From positions 1,364,001 through 1,428,000 of the forward strand of contig NZ_CP053832.1 of NCBI RefSeq assembly GCF_013372225.1: a DNA stretch of 64,000 nucleotides. The letters run 5' to 3'. The notes below the pieces were generated by a model that worked only from the letters and a program-made list of their open reading frames with translations, ran no database searches and was not told where the DNA came from. The translations under genes were made by a program, and so were the position numbers. Below are positions 37,359-45,792 of the stretch, piece after piece; the first letter of the stretch is position 1, and each line of letters starts with the position of its first letter. The DNA is from Campylobacter ureolyticus (lineage in GTDB: Bacteria; Campylobacterota; Campylobacteria; Campylobacterales; Campylobacteraceae).

Positions 37359-37823
37359 TTATGGTCTTTGCACTGTTCTTCTATGAAACCTAACAGGCTC
37401 TATGCCATCGGTGTTTTGCACCATAACATCTATTAAAGCGACATTGTAATAATTAACCCTATTATTATTGACATCTTTTAATTCCATAAATCTCTTCCTA
37501 ATATCACTTGATGCTTTTATATTAGGGCTTCTACCGCATCCTGGCATTTGACTATCAAGATAAAATATATTAACTCTTGCACTAAATCCATCACCAAAAT
37601 CATATGTTTTTTCTGTAAGACAATCTTTTGAGTAATCAGTTCCTTGCATGTCCAAAACTGCTAAACTTGTAGCACTCATAGCATATAACTCGGCTTGTTC
37701 TTTTAAATAAACATCACCTGATTGTTTTACCATCTTTGAAGATAGAGATAATGACATCATGCCTAAGGTTGCTATAAGCATAACAAAAAATATCGCCATT
37801 ATTAAACTAAAACCTTTTTTCAT
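37359..37823 (-). CDS. Minor pseudopilin, PilX/GspK-like (no Glu5)
   Basis: A 154-residue type IV prepilin-like protein. The leader is only four residues (MKKG), and cleavage would release FSLIMAIFFVMLIATLG. The usual Glu5 is Met, as in GspK-type tip pseudopilins that cannot neutralise a neighbouring subunit. The globular part has two cysteines (SKDCL and MPGCG), able to form a disulfide. Its ATG overlaps the upstream stop by one base (TAATG), so translation is coupled to the PilW-like gene. It is the third gene of the pseudopilin set, where PilX or GspK normally sits. Confidence 0.8.
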   Translation of the reverse strand: MKKGFSLIMAIFFVMLIATLGMMSLSLSSKMVKQSGDVYLKEQAELYAMSATSLAVLDMQGTDYSKDCLTEKTYDFGDGFSARVNIFYLDSQMPGCGRSPNIKASSDIRKRFMELKDVNNNRVNYYNVALIDVMVQNTDGIEPVRFHRRTVQRP

Positions 37824-38704
37824 TAGAACACCACCTTTGTCTTACAAACTACGAATCTATTATTATCAGTAACACCATGTTTTTGGGCATTTGCATTTAC
37901 ACAAAGCTTCAAATCCATCCCACTTGCACTAAAACCTCTAAACCTAAACAAAGTAATATTTTCAACCAAAAGAGATTTTCTACCATTTCTATATGTTTGC
38001 CCTATCCAAGGTCTGTAGTCATAATATAAGTATAAATTTCCATTTTCAGGAACTATGGCATAAGCTGAATGAGCTATTTGATATCTATCCGAAATTTCTT
38101 CACCCACATAATCTCTTGCAAGTGTGATTCTTGCGCCATTGTTAGGCATATTAAAAACCATAATTTTATTCGGATTCTCACCTCTAAATCCATAACCATT
38201 TTCTCTTGTAGTTGATATACCTTGAAATATCATTGCCAAATTTTGATTTCCACCTCTTGATATGGAATTTATAACATTAATTGCGGCTGATAGCCTACCT
38301 CCTATTAATATGGCTTTGCCATCTTCATACCTACCCATATCTAAAAATCCACTCCAACCTATAGAGTCATCCACACTATTTCCTGCTAAATTTCTACTTT
38401 GTGTACTTTGCCCAATCCACTCCAAGATATCATGATCTTGCTGGAGTCTTGAGTCATAGACTAATACAATGTCATTTGGATTCGAACTTCTTCTACCAAT
38501 TGTTGCTTGCTTAACTCTATCACTTAGTCTTGAGGCTATTTGATCAAGTGCTAGCTTGGTTTTATCCTCTACCTCATCTACTACTTTTGAGGTAAGATAG
38601 TTTTTATAAACATTTGTATAAATATTGCTTCCTATCAAAGATAAGATAGCAAGTATAACAATAACAAGTATAAGTTCAATTAAAGTAAAAGCTTTTTTTA
38701 TCAT
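37823..38704 (-). CDS. Minor pseudopilin, PilW/GspJ-like
   Basis: A 293-residue prepilin-like protein. It has a short leader MIKKA with cleavage before FTLIELILVIVILAILSLIG, which retains Glu5 in the mature protein; Ala instead of Gly at -1 is tolerated by prepilin peptidases. The rest is soluble, with two cysteines close to the C-terminus (KLCVN and VVCKT). Size and position in the middle of the set fit PilW or GspJ. It is 10 nt downstream of the first pseudopilin gene and overlaps the third by one base. Confidence 0.82.
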   Translation of the reverse strand: MIKKAFTLIELILVIVILAILSLIGSNIYTNVYKNYLTSKVVDEVEDKTKLALDQIASRLSDRVKQATIGRRSSNPNDIVLVYDSRLQQDHDILEWIGQSTQSRNLAGNSVDDSIGWSGFLDMGRYEDGKAILIGGRLSAAINVINSISRGGNQNLAMIFQGISTTRENGYGFRGENPNKIMVFNMPNNGARITLARDYVGEEISDRYQIAHSAYAIVPENGNLYLYYDYRPWIGQTYRNGRKSLLVENITLFRFRGFSASGMDLKLCVNANAQKHGVTDNNRFVVCKTKVVF

Positions 38705-38714
38705 CTTAGATTCC

Positions 38715-39542
38715 TTAATACCTCATAACCATAGGTTTGTTCATACCTATATTTGGAGCATAAAAATACATCGTTGATCTATACTCACCAGTTCCAGGAT
38801 TTCCAGCTGTGTCTTCAACTGTTACCTTCACACGCTTTATGTTTGTAGGCACTCCTCCATCTATTGGACTTCCTTTCTCGCTAGTTGAAAAACTTAAAGT
38901 AGCGCCCCCCGAAATAGTGCCACTTACATAATCAACTTCTGTAACAAAAAGCATATCTGAGATAAAATCCTCATTTGAGACTTGTTCATTTCTGGTTGCA
39001 AGAGTACCACGAAAATCATCTATATCATTTCTACCATTAAATCCATAAGAGTTATTACCAGGAGTATAAGTTTTAGTTCTATCAGCATCACTTATTCTAT
39101 TTTGATTAACATAGGCAGGATTATTTGCAATTAAACTTCCAAGTCTACTTCCAGGCCCACTTCTACCATTTAATGGCACTGAGTTATATATAGGAATTCT
39201 AACATTTTTATTACTTCTTAAATAAGACTGAATAGAGCTGTTACTCTCACATGTCCTGCCCCCATTTTCACACATAGTTTTAAAGGCTGTACTATCCCAA
39301 GGCATTGAAACAATCCTACCCATTAGTGTTTTAGCACTATAGGTAAGCTCCTGTTTTATAGCCAACTCATTTGATTTTTGAGTTTGCGATACAATCTTTG
39401 GAAGTGAAGCTAAAGTTATGGCAACTATAACTATAGCAAGAACAAGCTCTATTAACGAAAAACCTTTTTTTAAAGATCTTTTTTTGACATGAGTTATGCC
39501 ACCAAAAGACCTATAAAACACCAATTTTTTGACTGTTTTCAT
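38715..39542 (-). CDS. Minor pseudopilin, PilV/GspI-like
   Basis: A 275-residue prepilin-like protein. The cleavage site KKG/FSLIELVLAIVIVAITL keeps Glu5 and follows an unusually long 27-residue leader. The longest frame would begin at 39551, but that codon is a GTG inside the AAGAGGTGG that serves as ribosome binding site for the ATG at 39542, so I use the ATG. A disulfide is possible between the cysteines of MCENGGRTCES. It heads the three-gene set and is divergent from bamD. A promoter and an imperfect palindrome lie upstream. Confidence 0.82.
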   Translation of the reverse strand: MKTVKKLVFYRSFGGITHVKKRSLKKGFSLIELVLAIVIVAITLASLPKIVSQTQKSNELAIKQELTYSAKTLMGRIVSMPWDSTAFKTMCENGGRTCESNSSIQSYLRSNKNVRIPIYNSVPLNGRSGPGSRLGSLIANNPAYVNQNRISDADRTKTYTPGNNSYGFNGRNDIDDFRGTLATRNEQVSNEDFISDMLFVTEVDYVSGTISGGATLSFSTSEKGSPIDGGVPTNIKRVKVTVEDTAGNPGTGEYRSTMYFYAPNIGMNKPMVMRY

Positions 39543-39584
39543 ATAAACCACCTCTTGGGACTATTCTAACATTTTAGAAAAGCT

Positions 39585-39607
39585 ACACTAAATTTAGCGT
39601 GATTATA
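39585..39607 (-). promoter_or_regulatory. Promoter of the pseudopilin genes with operator-like palindrome
   Basis: On the minus strand TATAAT (39602-39607) is followed directly by a 16-bp palindrome (39585-39600, ACGCTAAATTTAGTGT, one mismatched pair). It covers the expected transcription start, about 60 nt before the ATG at 39542. A second small inverted repeat (TTCTAA...TTAGAA) lies at 39564-39579 in the leader. Repressor binding is an inference. Confidence 0.5.
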
Positions 39608-39796
39608 TCATAAATAGTCAAAAATCTATCTGAAATATTTAAATTTAATTTTTTATTCTATAACTATTTGTTTTAAATAAATTGAATATTTAAATAAATT
39701 TGCAAATTTTAAAAATAAATTTAATTAAATTAACCGATTATAAAGAGTAAAAGTGTAGAATAAATGATTTAAAAATTTACAACAAGGATTTTAATT

Positions 39797-40435
39797 ATGA
39801 AAGTTAAAATTTTAACTCTTTTTTTTGCACTCATTTTTATAATGGGTTGCAGCACAAAGTCATCTGGGCTTTACAATCTAAGACCTGAAATTTGGTATAA
39901 CCATATAATGGCAGATATAAAAGCAAATGACTTAAAAGAAGCTGATAAGCACTACAACCAATTTGCAAGTGAGCACGTCGCCTCACCACTTCTTGAGCCA
40001 ACACTTTTGGTTATGGCACTAGCAAATATAGATGAGGGTAAATACACAAGAGCAAATGAACTTTTAGATGAATATATAAGAAGATATGGAACAAAAGAAA
40101 AAATAGAATATGCTAAATTTCTAAAAATAAAAGCAAATTATGACTCTTTTCAAAAACCAAATAGAAATCAAAATTTAATGCAATACAGCATAATAGAAAT
40201 TAAAAATTTCTTATCAGAGTATCCAAATACTCAATATAGACCGCTTTTAGAAACTATGCTTATAAAATTTAAGCTTGCAGTTTATCATCTAAATGAAAAT
40301 ATAAAAGATCTGTATGTTCAAAAAGGAAGAGATGTATCAGCTAAAATTTATGAAGACAAACTTCAAAACTCAGCCTTAAAAGATGCAAATTTATCAGCTC
40401 CAAATCTTCCATGGTATAGAGCATTTTTTGAATAA
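39797..40435 (+). CDS. bamD: Outer-membrane assembly lipoprotein BamD-like
   Basis: A 212-residue lipoprotein: signal peptide with lipobox FIMGC, lipidated Cys about residue 17. TPR-type helical repeats follow (about 35-190), with KEADKHYNQFASEHVASP and YTRANELLDEYIRRYG. BamD is the essential lipoprotein of the BAM complex that folds outer-membrane beta barrels. It is followed after 19 nt by lon, an order I remember from C. jejuni too. A TATAAA-like box in ATTATAAAGAG at about 39738-39743 may be its -10. Confidence 0.85.
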   Translation: MKVKILTLFFALIFIMGCSTKSSGLYNLRPEIWYNHIMADIKANDLKEADKHYNQFASEHVASPLLEPTLLVMALANIDEGKYTRANELLDEYIRRYGTKEKIEYAKFLKIKANYDSFQKPNRNQNLMQYSIIEIKNFLSEYPNTQYRPLLETMLIKFKLAVYHLNENIKDLYVQKGRDVSAKIYEDKLQNSALKDANLSAPNLPWYRAFFE

Positions 40436-40454
40436 TATAAAAAAAAGGAAATAG

Positions 40455-42881
40455 ATGAAAATTTCACAAAATTCTTTGCCCATAATCACTATGAATGGAC
40501 AATTTTTGTATCCATTCATGATAACACCTATTTTCATTCATGAAAGCGATGAGCTTGAAACCTTGGAGTTTGCTATGAAAAATGAAACTATGATTTTAGT
40601 AGCAAATGAAAAGGAAAATGCCACTTCAAAAAACAAATTTGAAAATATTTATAATGCCGGTGTTGTTGGAAATATAATGAGAAAAGTAGATCTTCCAGAT
40701 GGAAGAGTTAAAATTTTATTTCAAGGAGCTTATAAAGCTAAAATTGTAAAAGAAATTTCACAAAAACCGCTTTTAGCTGAAATAAAGCAAATAGAGATAA
40801 AAATTCCAACTGATAATAAAATAGAACCACTTTTAAATATCTTAAAACAAAAAATAAAAACACTAAATTCAATGAATGGTTATTTTTCGCAAGATTTATT
40901 AAGAACAATTGAAGAAAGTAGTGATGCTATAAGGGTTCTTGATTTAACGCTAAGTGCTTTAAGGCTTACAAAAGATAAAGCTTATGATTTTTTTATAAAA
41001 GAAAATTTAGAAGAGCTTTATTTTGATACGATTGATTATATCATCCAAGAAATAGAGGCAAATAGACTCGAAAAAGAGATAAAGTCAAAAGTTCACTCAA
41101 AAATAGAAAAAACAAACAAAGAGTATTTTTTAAAAGAGCAATTAAAGCAAATTCAAAAAGAACTTGGCAATGAAAATGAAAAAGAAGAAGAAGTTTTAGA
41201 GTATAGAAAAAAACTTGATCTTAAAAAGCCATTTATGAGTGATGAGGCGTATAAAGAGATAAAAAAACAGATTGACAAATTTGCAAGGCTTCATCCTGAC
41301 TCAGCCGATGCGTCAATGGCTCAAAGCTACTTAGACTGGGTTTTGGAAATTCCTTTTGAAAATCTAGCAAGGAAAAAAAGCTCCATGAGTGATGTTAAAA
41401 AACAACTTGATAGTGATCATTACGCACTCACAAAACCAAAAGATAGAATAGTTGAGTATTTTGCTTTGCGTGAGCTTTTGGAGCTTCGTGGGCTGAAAGA
41501 TAAAGTAAATAATGGCATAATTTTATGTCTTGCAGGACCTCCTGGAGTTGGTAAAACAAGCCTTGCAAATTCAGTTGCAAAAGCTTTAAAAAGAGAACTT
41601 GTTAGAATAGCTCTTGGCGGACTTGAAGATGTAAATGAACTTCGTGGCCATAGACGAACTTATGTGGGTGCAATGCCTGGAAGAATAGTTCAAGGATTAA
41701 TTGACGCAAAACAAATGAATCCAGTCGTGGTGCTTGATGAAATAGATAAAATCTCAAGAAATTTTAGAGGTGATCCAACAGCAGTTTTGTTAGAAGTGCT
41801 TGATCCTGAACAAAATAATAATTTTAGAGATTATTATTTAAATTTCAATATTGATTTAAGCAAGATTGTATTTATAGCAACAGCAAATGATATAGGAAGT
41901 ATCCCTCCTGCACTTAGAGATAGAATGGAGTTTATATTTTTAAGCTCTTACACACCACAAGAAAAATTTCAAATTGCAAAAAAATATCTTATCCCGCAAG
42001 AACTTAAAAAACACGGACTTAAAGCAAGTGATGTAAATATAACTGATGCAGCATTAAAACTACTTATAAGTGATTATACAAGAGAAAGTGGTGTTAGAAA
42101 TTTAAGAAGAAAAATAGCAGACATCTTAAGAAAAACAGCAGTTAAAATTCTAAATCAAGAAAAAAACGAAAAAGTCTTAGTAAGTAATAGAAATCTAGAG
42201 GAATTTGTAGACAAAAAAGTCTTTGAAATAGATACTGTTGACAAAAAAGATATGATTGGCATAGTAAATGGTCTTGCTTGGACGGCAGTTGGAGGAGATG
42301 TTTTAAAAATAGAGGCTATTAAAATAAAAGGTAAAGGAAAGCTTAATATAACTGGGCAACTTGGTGATGTAATGAAAGAATCCGCCATAATTGCTTTTAG
42401 CGTAGTAAAAGTCTTAATAGATGAAAATAAGCTTGAAATTCCAAAAAAGCTATATGAACAAGCCAATATAAATATAAATGAAAGTGAAAAAAGTGAAAAT
42501 AGTCAAAATTTAAAAAACAACAACGAACAAATCTATAATCTTTTTGATCTTCATTTACATGTTCCAGAAGGTGCAACCCCAAAAGATGGTCCTAGTGCTG
42601 GTATTACAATGGCTGTAGCTATTGCTTCTATTTTGTCAAATAAAAAAGTTAAAGCTGATATTGCAATGACAGGTGAAATTACCCTAAGTGGAAAAGTTTT
42701 ACCTATTGGAGGGCTTAAAGAAAAACTAATTGCAGCTCATAAAGCAGGTATAAAAAAAGCATTAATTCCTAGAAAAAACTATGAAAGGGATCTTGATGAG
42801 CTTCCGAGCGAAGTAAAAGACGCTATTGAAATAATACCGGTTGATACTATAGATGATGTATTAGAAAATGCCTTAGTTTAA
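40455..42881 (+). CDS. lon: ATP-dependent protease Lon
   Basis: An 808-residue LonA protease that degrades misfolded and regulatory proteins. It has the N-terminal substrate-binding domain (1 to about 200) and the coiled region to about 310. The AAA+ module follows with Walker A GPPGVGKTS near residue 360 and VVLDEIDKI. The C-terminal protease domain has catalytic Ser714 in KDGPSAGITMA and the dyad lysine in GGLKEKL (Lys757 by analogy with E. coli spacing). Length is normal. A Ser/Asn-rich insert sits between the AAA+ and protease parts at about 675-695. Probably co-transcribed with bamD. Confidence 0.97.
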   Translation: MKISQNSLPIITMNGQFLYPFMITPIFIHESDELETLEFAMKNETMILVANEKENATSKNKFENIYNAGVVGNIMRKVDLPDGRVKILFQGAYKAKIVKEISQKPLLAEIKQIEIKIPTDNKIEPLLNILKQKIKTLNSMNGYFSQDLLRTIEESSDAIRVLDLTLSALRLTKDKAYDFFIKENLEELYFDTIDYIIQEIEANRLEKEIKSKVHSKIEKTNKEYFLKEQLKQIQKELGNENEKEEEVLEYRKKLDLKKPFMSDEAYKEIKKQIDKFARLHPDSADASMAQSYLDWVLEIPFENLARKKSSMSDVKKQLDSDHYALTKPKDRIVEYFALRELLELRGLKDKVNNGIILCLAGPPGVGKTSLANSVAKALKRELVRIALGGLEDVNELRGHRRTYVGAMPGRIVQGLIDAKQMNPVVVLDEIDKISRNFRGDPTAVLLEVLDPEQNNNFRDYYLNFNIDLSKIVFIATANDIGSIPPALRDRMEFIFLSSYTPQEKFQIAKKYLIPQELKKHGLKASDVNITDAALKLLISDYTRESGVRNLRRKIADILRKTAVKILNQEKNEKVLVSNRNLEEFVDKKVFEIDTVDKKDMIGIVNGLAWTAVGGDVLKIEAIKIKGKGKLNITGQLGDVMKESAIIAFSVVKVLIDENKLEIPKKLYEQANININESEKSENSQNLKNNNEQIYNLFDLHLHVPEGATPKDGPSAGITMAVAIASILSNKKVKADIAMTGEITLSGKVLPIGGLKEKLIAAHKAGIKKALIPRKNYERDLDELPSEVKDAIEIIPVDTIDDVLENALV

Positions 42882-42886
42882 ACAAT

Positions 42887-42910
42887 ATGACAGCTAAATT
42901 TAGCTGTCAT
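42887..42910. terminator. Palindromic hairpin after lon
   Basis: A perfect 24-nt palindrome starting 6 nt after the lon stop: arms ATGACAGCTAAA and TTTAGCTGTCAT. As RNA it would form a 10-bp stem with a 4-nt loop. Only a broken T-run follows, so it may be a modest terminator or a 3'-end stabiliser. Confidence 0.6.
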
Positions 42911-43347
42911 TCATATTTACTTTGCAATTTGTAGTATAAATTTATAAAACATAGATAAAAATTAAAACAAAAACCCCATAAAACAATTCTTTTATTAGGT
43001 ATGTTTTTTATCTGATTACTTAAAATTACTATATTAAAAAATATTAATTGTATTTATTTTACCTTTTGTAAATAAATAAATTTTAGCCTAATGTTATCTT
43101 TGCAACATAAAAAAACATGAAAAATCTAAGTTAATAAAATCTAATTAATTATGAAGCTTATAAGCTATTATGCTTATTTTATCAACTTTTTTAAACTATA
43201 AAATATAAGTAAAACCTACTCATAAAACAAGAATTAAAAAAACAAAATTTTATAAAAATCCTAAGTTAGATACTTGAATAAATACTTTTAGCTAAACTAA
43301 TTACAAAACCAATGACAAAAAATTAAAACACTTCTACATTTTTAATA
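42911..43347. other. Gene-free AT-rich stretch between lon and the PAS gene
   Basis: About 440 bp in which I see no coding frame of useful length and no RNA gene. It holds scattered A/T runs and a 12-nt palindrome AGCTTATAAGCT near 43160. It separates two convergent genes, each with its own hairpin. Confidence 0.6.
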
Positions 43348-43390
43348 AAATAATCCCACACTTTTTTTATTGTTATGTATGGGATTATTT
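43348..43390 (-). terminator. Terminator of the PAS-domain gene
   Basis: A 14-bp stem with one G-U wobble (outer arm AAATAATCCCA) and a 15-nt loop, starting 3 nt beyond the stop of the PAS gene. In the minus direction it is followed by TATTAAAAATG, a weak U-tract. Confidence 0.65.
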
Positions 43391-43393
43391 AAA

Positions 43394-43969
43394 TTATCTT
43401 CCAAAACCAAAAATGCCTCTTATAGACTTTAGCATACCATCAAAAAGGCTTGATTTACCCTCTGTAATTTCATCTAGGAACTTTTCATAAGTAGTATTGT
43501 TATCTCTTAAAAATTTAGCCAAATACTCGCCACTTCTTTCCATGCCGCCAACTTTTTCAAGCTCAACAAGTTTTTTATAAATAGGAATTATCTCTTTTAT
43601 TGCTTTCCTAGGGGCTGCACTTCTGTAAGCTGTATAAGAAACTATCTCGTTAGTGATAGGGTCAACAACTGTTTCAAATTTAGTTAAAACCCAATAGTAT
43701 CTTCCATCTTTTGCTAAGTTTTTAACTAGAGCTTTAAAATCTTTATTCTGTTTTATTGTATCCCACATAAGTTTAAATGCTATCCTTGGCATATCAGGGT
43801 GACGAACTATGTTATGTGGTTGACCAATAAGTTCTTTTTTGCTATATTGACAAACTTGTATAAAATAGTCATTTGCATAAGTTATAACACCTCTTGGATC
43901 TGTTTTTGAGATTATGTATTTTTTAGGATTTAACGGAATTTCTTTATTTTTTGGCACAGGTTTTTTCAT
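43394..43969 (-). CDS. PAS-domain energy-sensing protein, CetB/Aer-like
   Basis: A 191-residue cytosolic protein whose first 130 residues are a PAS domain of the Aer/CetB type. The FAD-PAS hallmark run is YANDYFIQVCQYSKKELIGQ followed by PHNIVRHPDMPRIAFKLMW, with YYWVLTKFETV downstream. In Campylobacter, CetB-like PAS proteins bind FAD and pass redox information to the CetA transducer. No methyl-accepting domain and no cetA partner is present nearby. The C-terminal 60 residues are helical and basic. Ribosome binding site AAGAGGTGAT precedes the ATG, with a TATAAT at 44000-44005. Confidence 0.85.
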   Translation of the reverse strand: MKKPVPKNKEIPLNPKKYIISKTDPRGVITYANDYFIQVCQYSKKELIGQPHNIVRHPDMPRIAFKLMWDTIKQNKDFKALVKNLAKDGRYYWVLTKFETVVDPITNEIVSYTAYRSAAPRKAIKEIIPIYKKLVELEKVGGMERSGEYLAKFLRDNNTTYEKFLDEITEGKSSLFDGMLKSIRGIFGFGR

Positions 43970-43999
43970 AATATCACCTCTTCTTAGTAAAATTCAAAT

Positions 44000-44005
44000 A
44001 TTATA
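44000..44005 (-). promoter_or_regulatory. -10 element of the PAS-domain gene
   Basis: TATAAT on the minus strand, about 30 nt upstream of the ATG at 43969. It lies 61 bp from the divergent plus-strand TATAAT at 44067. Confidence 0.55.
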
Positions 44006-44066
44006 GAATAATATAACTTAAAATTAAATTTATAAACTCTTAAATTTTTTTTAACTGAAATTATGA

Positions 44067-44072
44067 TATAAT
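44067..44072 (+). promoter_or_regulatory. -10 element of the orphan gene at 44101
   Basis: TATAAT, preceded by TGA and, further up, by an eight-T run. It lies 28 nt before the GTG start. Confidence 0.6.
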
Positions 44073-44100
44073 ACAAACAAAATCTAACAAAGGACTAAAA

Positions 44101-44529
44101 GTGAGTAAAAGCGAAACAATTAATGCTTTTAAGAGTATCACAAATCATCAAAATTTTGTAATGGCAAGGATAAAAAACTGTATACGATATGAAAGAGATA
44201 AAGAAATTGTTGATATTGTTGGTGAAGAAAATAAATTTGATGACGTTATAAGTGATGCAAGTTATAAATTTCAAGAGCTTTTAGGATCTATTCTATATAG
44301 TGAAGTAATTAAGAATTACTATTTATGGAAAGATACATGCACTTCAATATATAAAATTTATATAAGAGATTTGGATACAAAAAGGCTTAAAGTAAATAAA
44401 ATAAGCGATATGGATAGAGAAATTATAAAGTCTAAATTTGATGACCTAGAAAATATACAAAAGATTTTAACCCAGTATTGCGATACTGCTATTGCAAGGC
44501 TAAATGCTTTGGGTGATGATAAATTTTAA
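44101..44529 (+). CDS. Orphan cytosolic protein divergent from the PAS gene
   Basis: A 142-residue, charged, predicted all-helical protein with no signal peptide or membrane segment and no motif I recognise. It has short heptad-like stretches (KFDDLENIQKILTQYCDTAIARLNAL in part). The start is GTG, with AAAGGA 7 nt upstream and a good promoter. It is transcribed away from the PAS gene across a 131-bp region, so a shared control region is possible. A weak GCAAGTT/AACTTGC stem follows the stop at 44530-44563. Confidence 0.65.
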   Translation: MSKSETINAFKSITNHQNFVMARIKNCIRYERDKEIVDIVGEENKFDDVISDASYKFQELLGSILYSEVIKNYYLWKDTCTSIYKIYIRDLDTKRLKVNKISDMDREIIKSKFDDLENIQKILTQYCDTAIARLNALGDDKF

Positions 44530-44610
44530 GCAAGTTATAAAAATTAAATTATTTAAAACTTGCCTATATGTGTAGATTATGCCTTTGTCTTTTAGAAATT
44601 TTTGTAAAAG

Positions 44611-45792
44611 TTAAGATCTATAACTTGCGTTTATATCAACGTATACATGACCTAAATCACACCCATAAGCGCAAAATTTACCATCTCCTATACCTAAATC
44701 ACAACTTATTTTAAAACTTTCTTTTTGCATTATAGCATGAGCTTTTTGCTCTCTTTCCTTATCAAGTTCAGGATGATTGATGTCATAAACTAAAATATCA
44801 TCATATTTTATAACCAAACTCTCTTCACTACACTCAATGCCACTTGCTCCAATGGTTGAAGCTATTCGTCCCCAGTTTGGGTCTTCTCCAAAAATTGCTG
44901 TTTTTACTAAAAGTGAATTTGATAAAGCCTTAGCTGCCTTCATAGCCTCTTTATCATCTTTAGCGCCATTTACTTCAAAAGCTACGACTTTGCTTGAGCC
45001 TTCGCCATCTTTTACAAGCATTAAAGCTAAATTTAAAGTTATCATATCAAGTGCGGTTTTAAAAGCTTGTTTATCATAGTCTTTTTTGCCACTACTTATA
45101 AGCATAACAGTGTCATTTGTAGATGTGTCACCATCCACACTAACAGCATTAAAACTATTTTCAATGCTTGATTTTAAAAGCTCATCCATATCATCTTTTG
45201 GGATATTAGCATCAGTTAAAATATAGCATAGCATAGTAGCCATTGCTGGGTTTATCATACCTGCACCTTTGCAAATAGCAGCTATATTAAAACTCTTGCC
45301 ATTTTCTAAATCAACTCTAAAACTAAGCTCTTTTTTAAATCTATCGGTCGTCATTATAGATTTTGCAACAGCATCTGAGTTTCTAGCATAAAAATCAAAC
45401 TGATCCAAACCTTTTATGATTTTTTCTTTATCAAGCCTTTGGCCAATAACACCCGTAGAGCTCATTATGGGATTAATTAATTTTATTTTTTTGCCAAGTT
45501 CTTTAAAAATTTCATCGATATCGTCTATGCCCTTTTTACCAGTCATAGCATTTGCGTTTTTTGAGTTTAAAAGTATAAAATTTGTTTTAAAATTTTTAGG
45601 GTATCTTAAAAAATGTCTAAGTGGTGCGGCTTTAAATTTGTTCGTAGTAAAACACGCACTTATTAAAAACTCTTCATCACTTCTTATAAAACCTAAATCA
45701 TTATTTTTTTTCTTTACGCCTGAATGCACTCCATCAAAATAAAACCCATCAACATTTTCAAGTCCGCCTTTTAGCGAAATTATATCAAACAT
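44611..45792 (-). CDS. argJ: Arginine biosynthesis bifunctional protein ArgJ
   Basis: A 393-residue ornithine acetyltransferase/N-acetylglutamate synthase. It is made as a precursor that cleaves itself before the threonine of the MATML motif: here KGAGMINPAMATML, Thr186 by my count. The C-terminal part keeps GEDPNWGRIASTIG and ends CAYGCDLGHVYVDINASYRS as usual. Whether it is mono- or bifunctional cannot be read from motifs alone. It overlaps the upstream channel-like gene by 8 bp. Confidence 0.94.
   Translation of the reverse strand: MFDIISLKGGLENVDGFYFDGVHSGVKKKNNDLGFIRSDEEFLISACFTTNKFKAAPLRHFLRYPKNFKTNFILLNSKNANAMTGKKGIDDIDEIFKELGKKIKLINPIMSSTGVIGQRLDKEKIIKGLDQFDFYARNSDAVAKSIMTTDRFKKELSFRVDLENGKSFNIAAICKGAGMINPAMATMLCYILTDANIPKDDMDELLKSSIENSFNAVSVDGDTSTNDTVMLISSGKKDYDKQAFKTALDMITLNLALMLVKDGEGSSKVVAFEVNGAKDDKEAMKAAKALSNSLLVKTAIFGEDPNWGRIASTIGASGIECSEESLVIKYDDILVYDINHPELDKEREQKAHAIMQKESFKISCDLGIGDGKFCAYGCDLGHVYVDINASYRS

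Noticed and set aside
38900-38912. G6 tract in a pseudopilin gene as a phase-variation switch
   Set aside because: Six G is short for slippage in Campylobacter, where switching tracts are usually eight or more; a similar C6 occurs in ppk1 near 7650, where switching is implausible.
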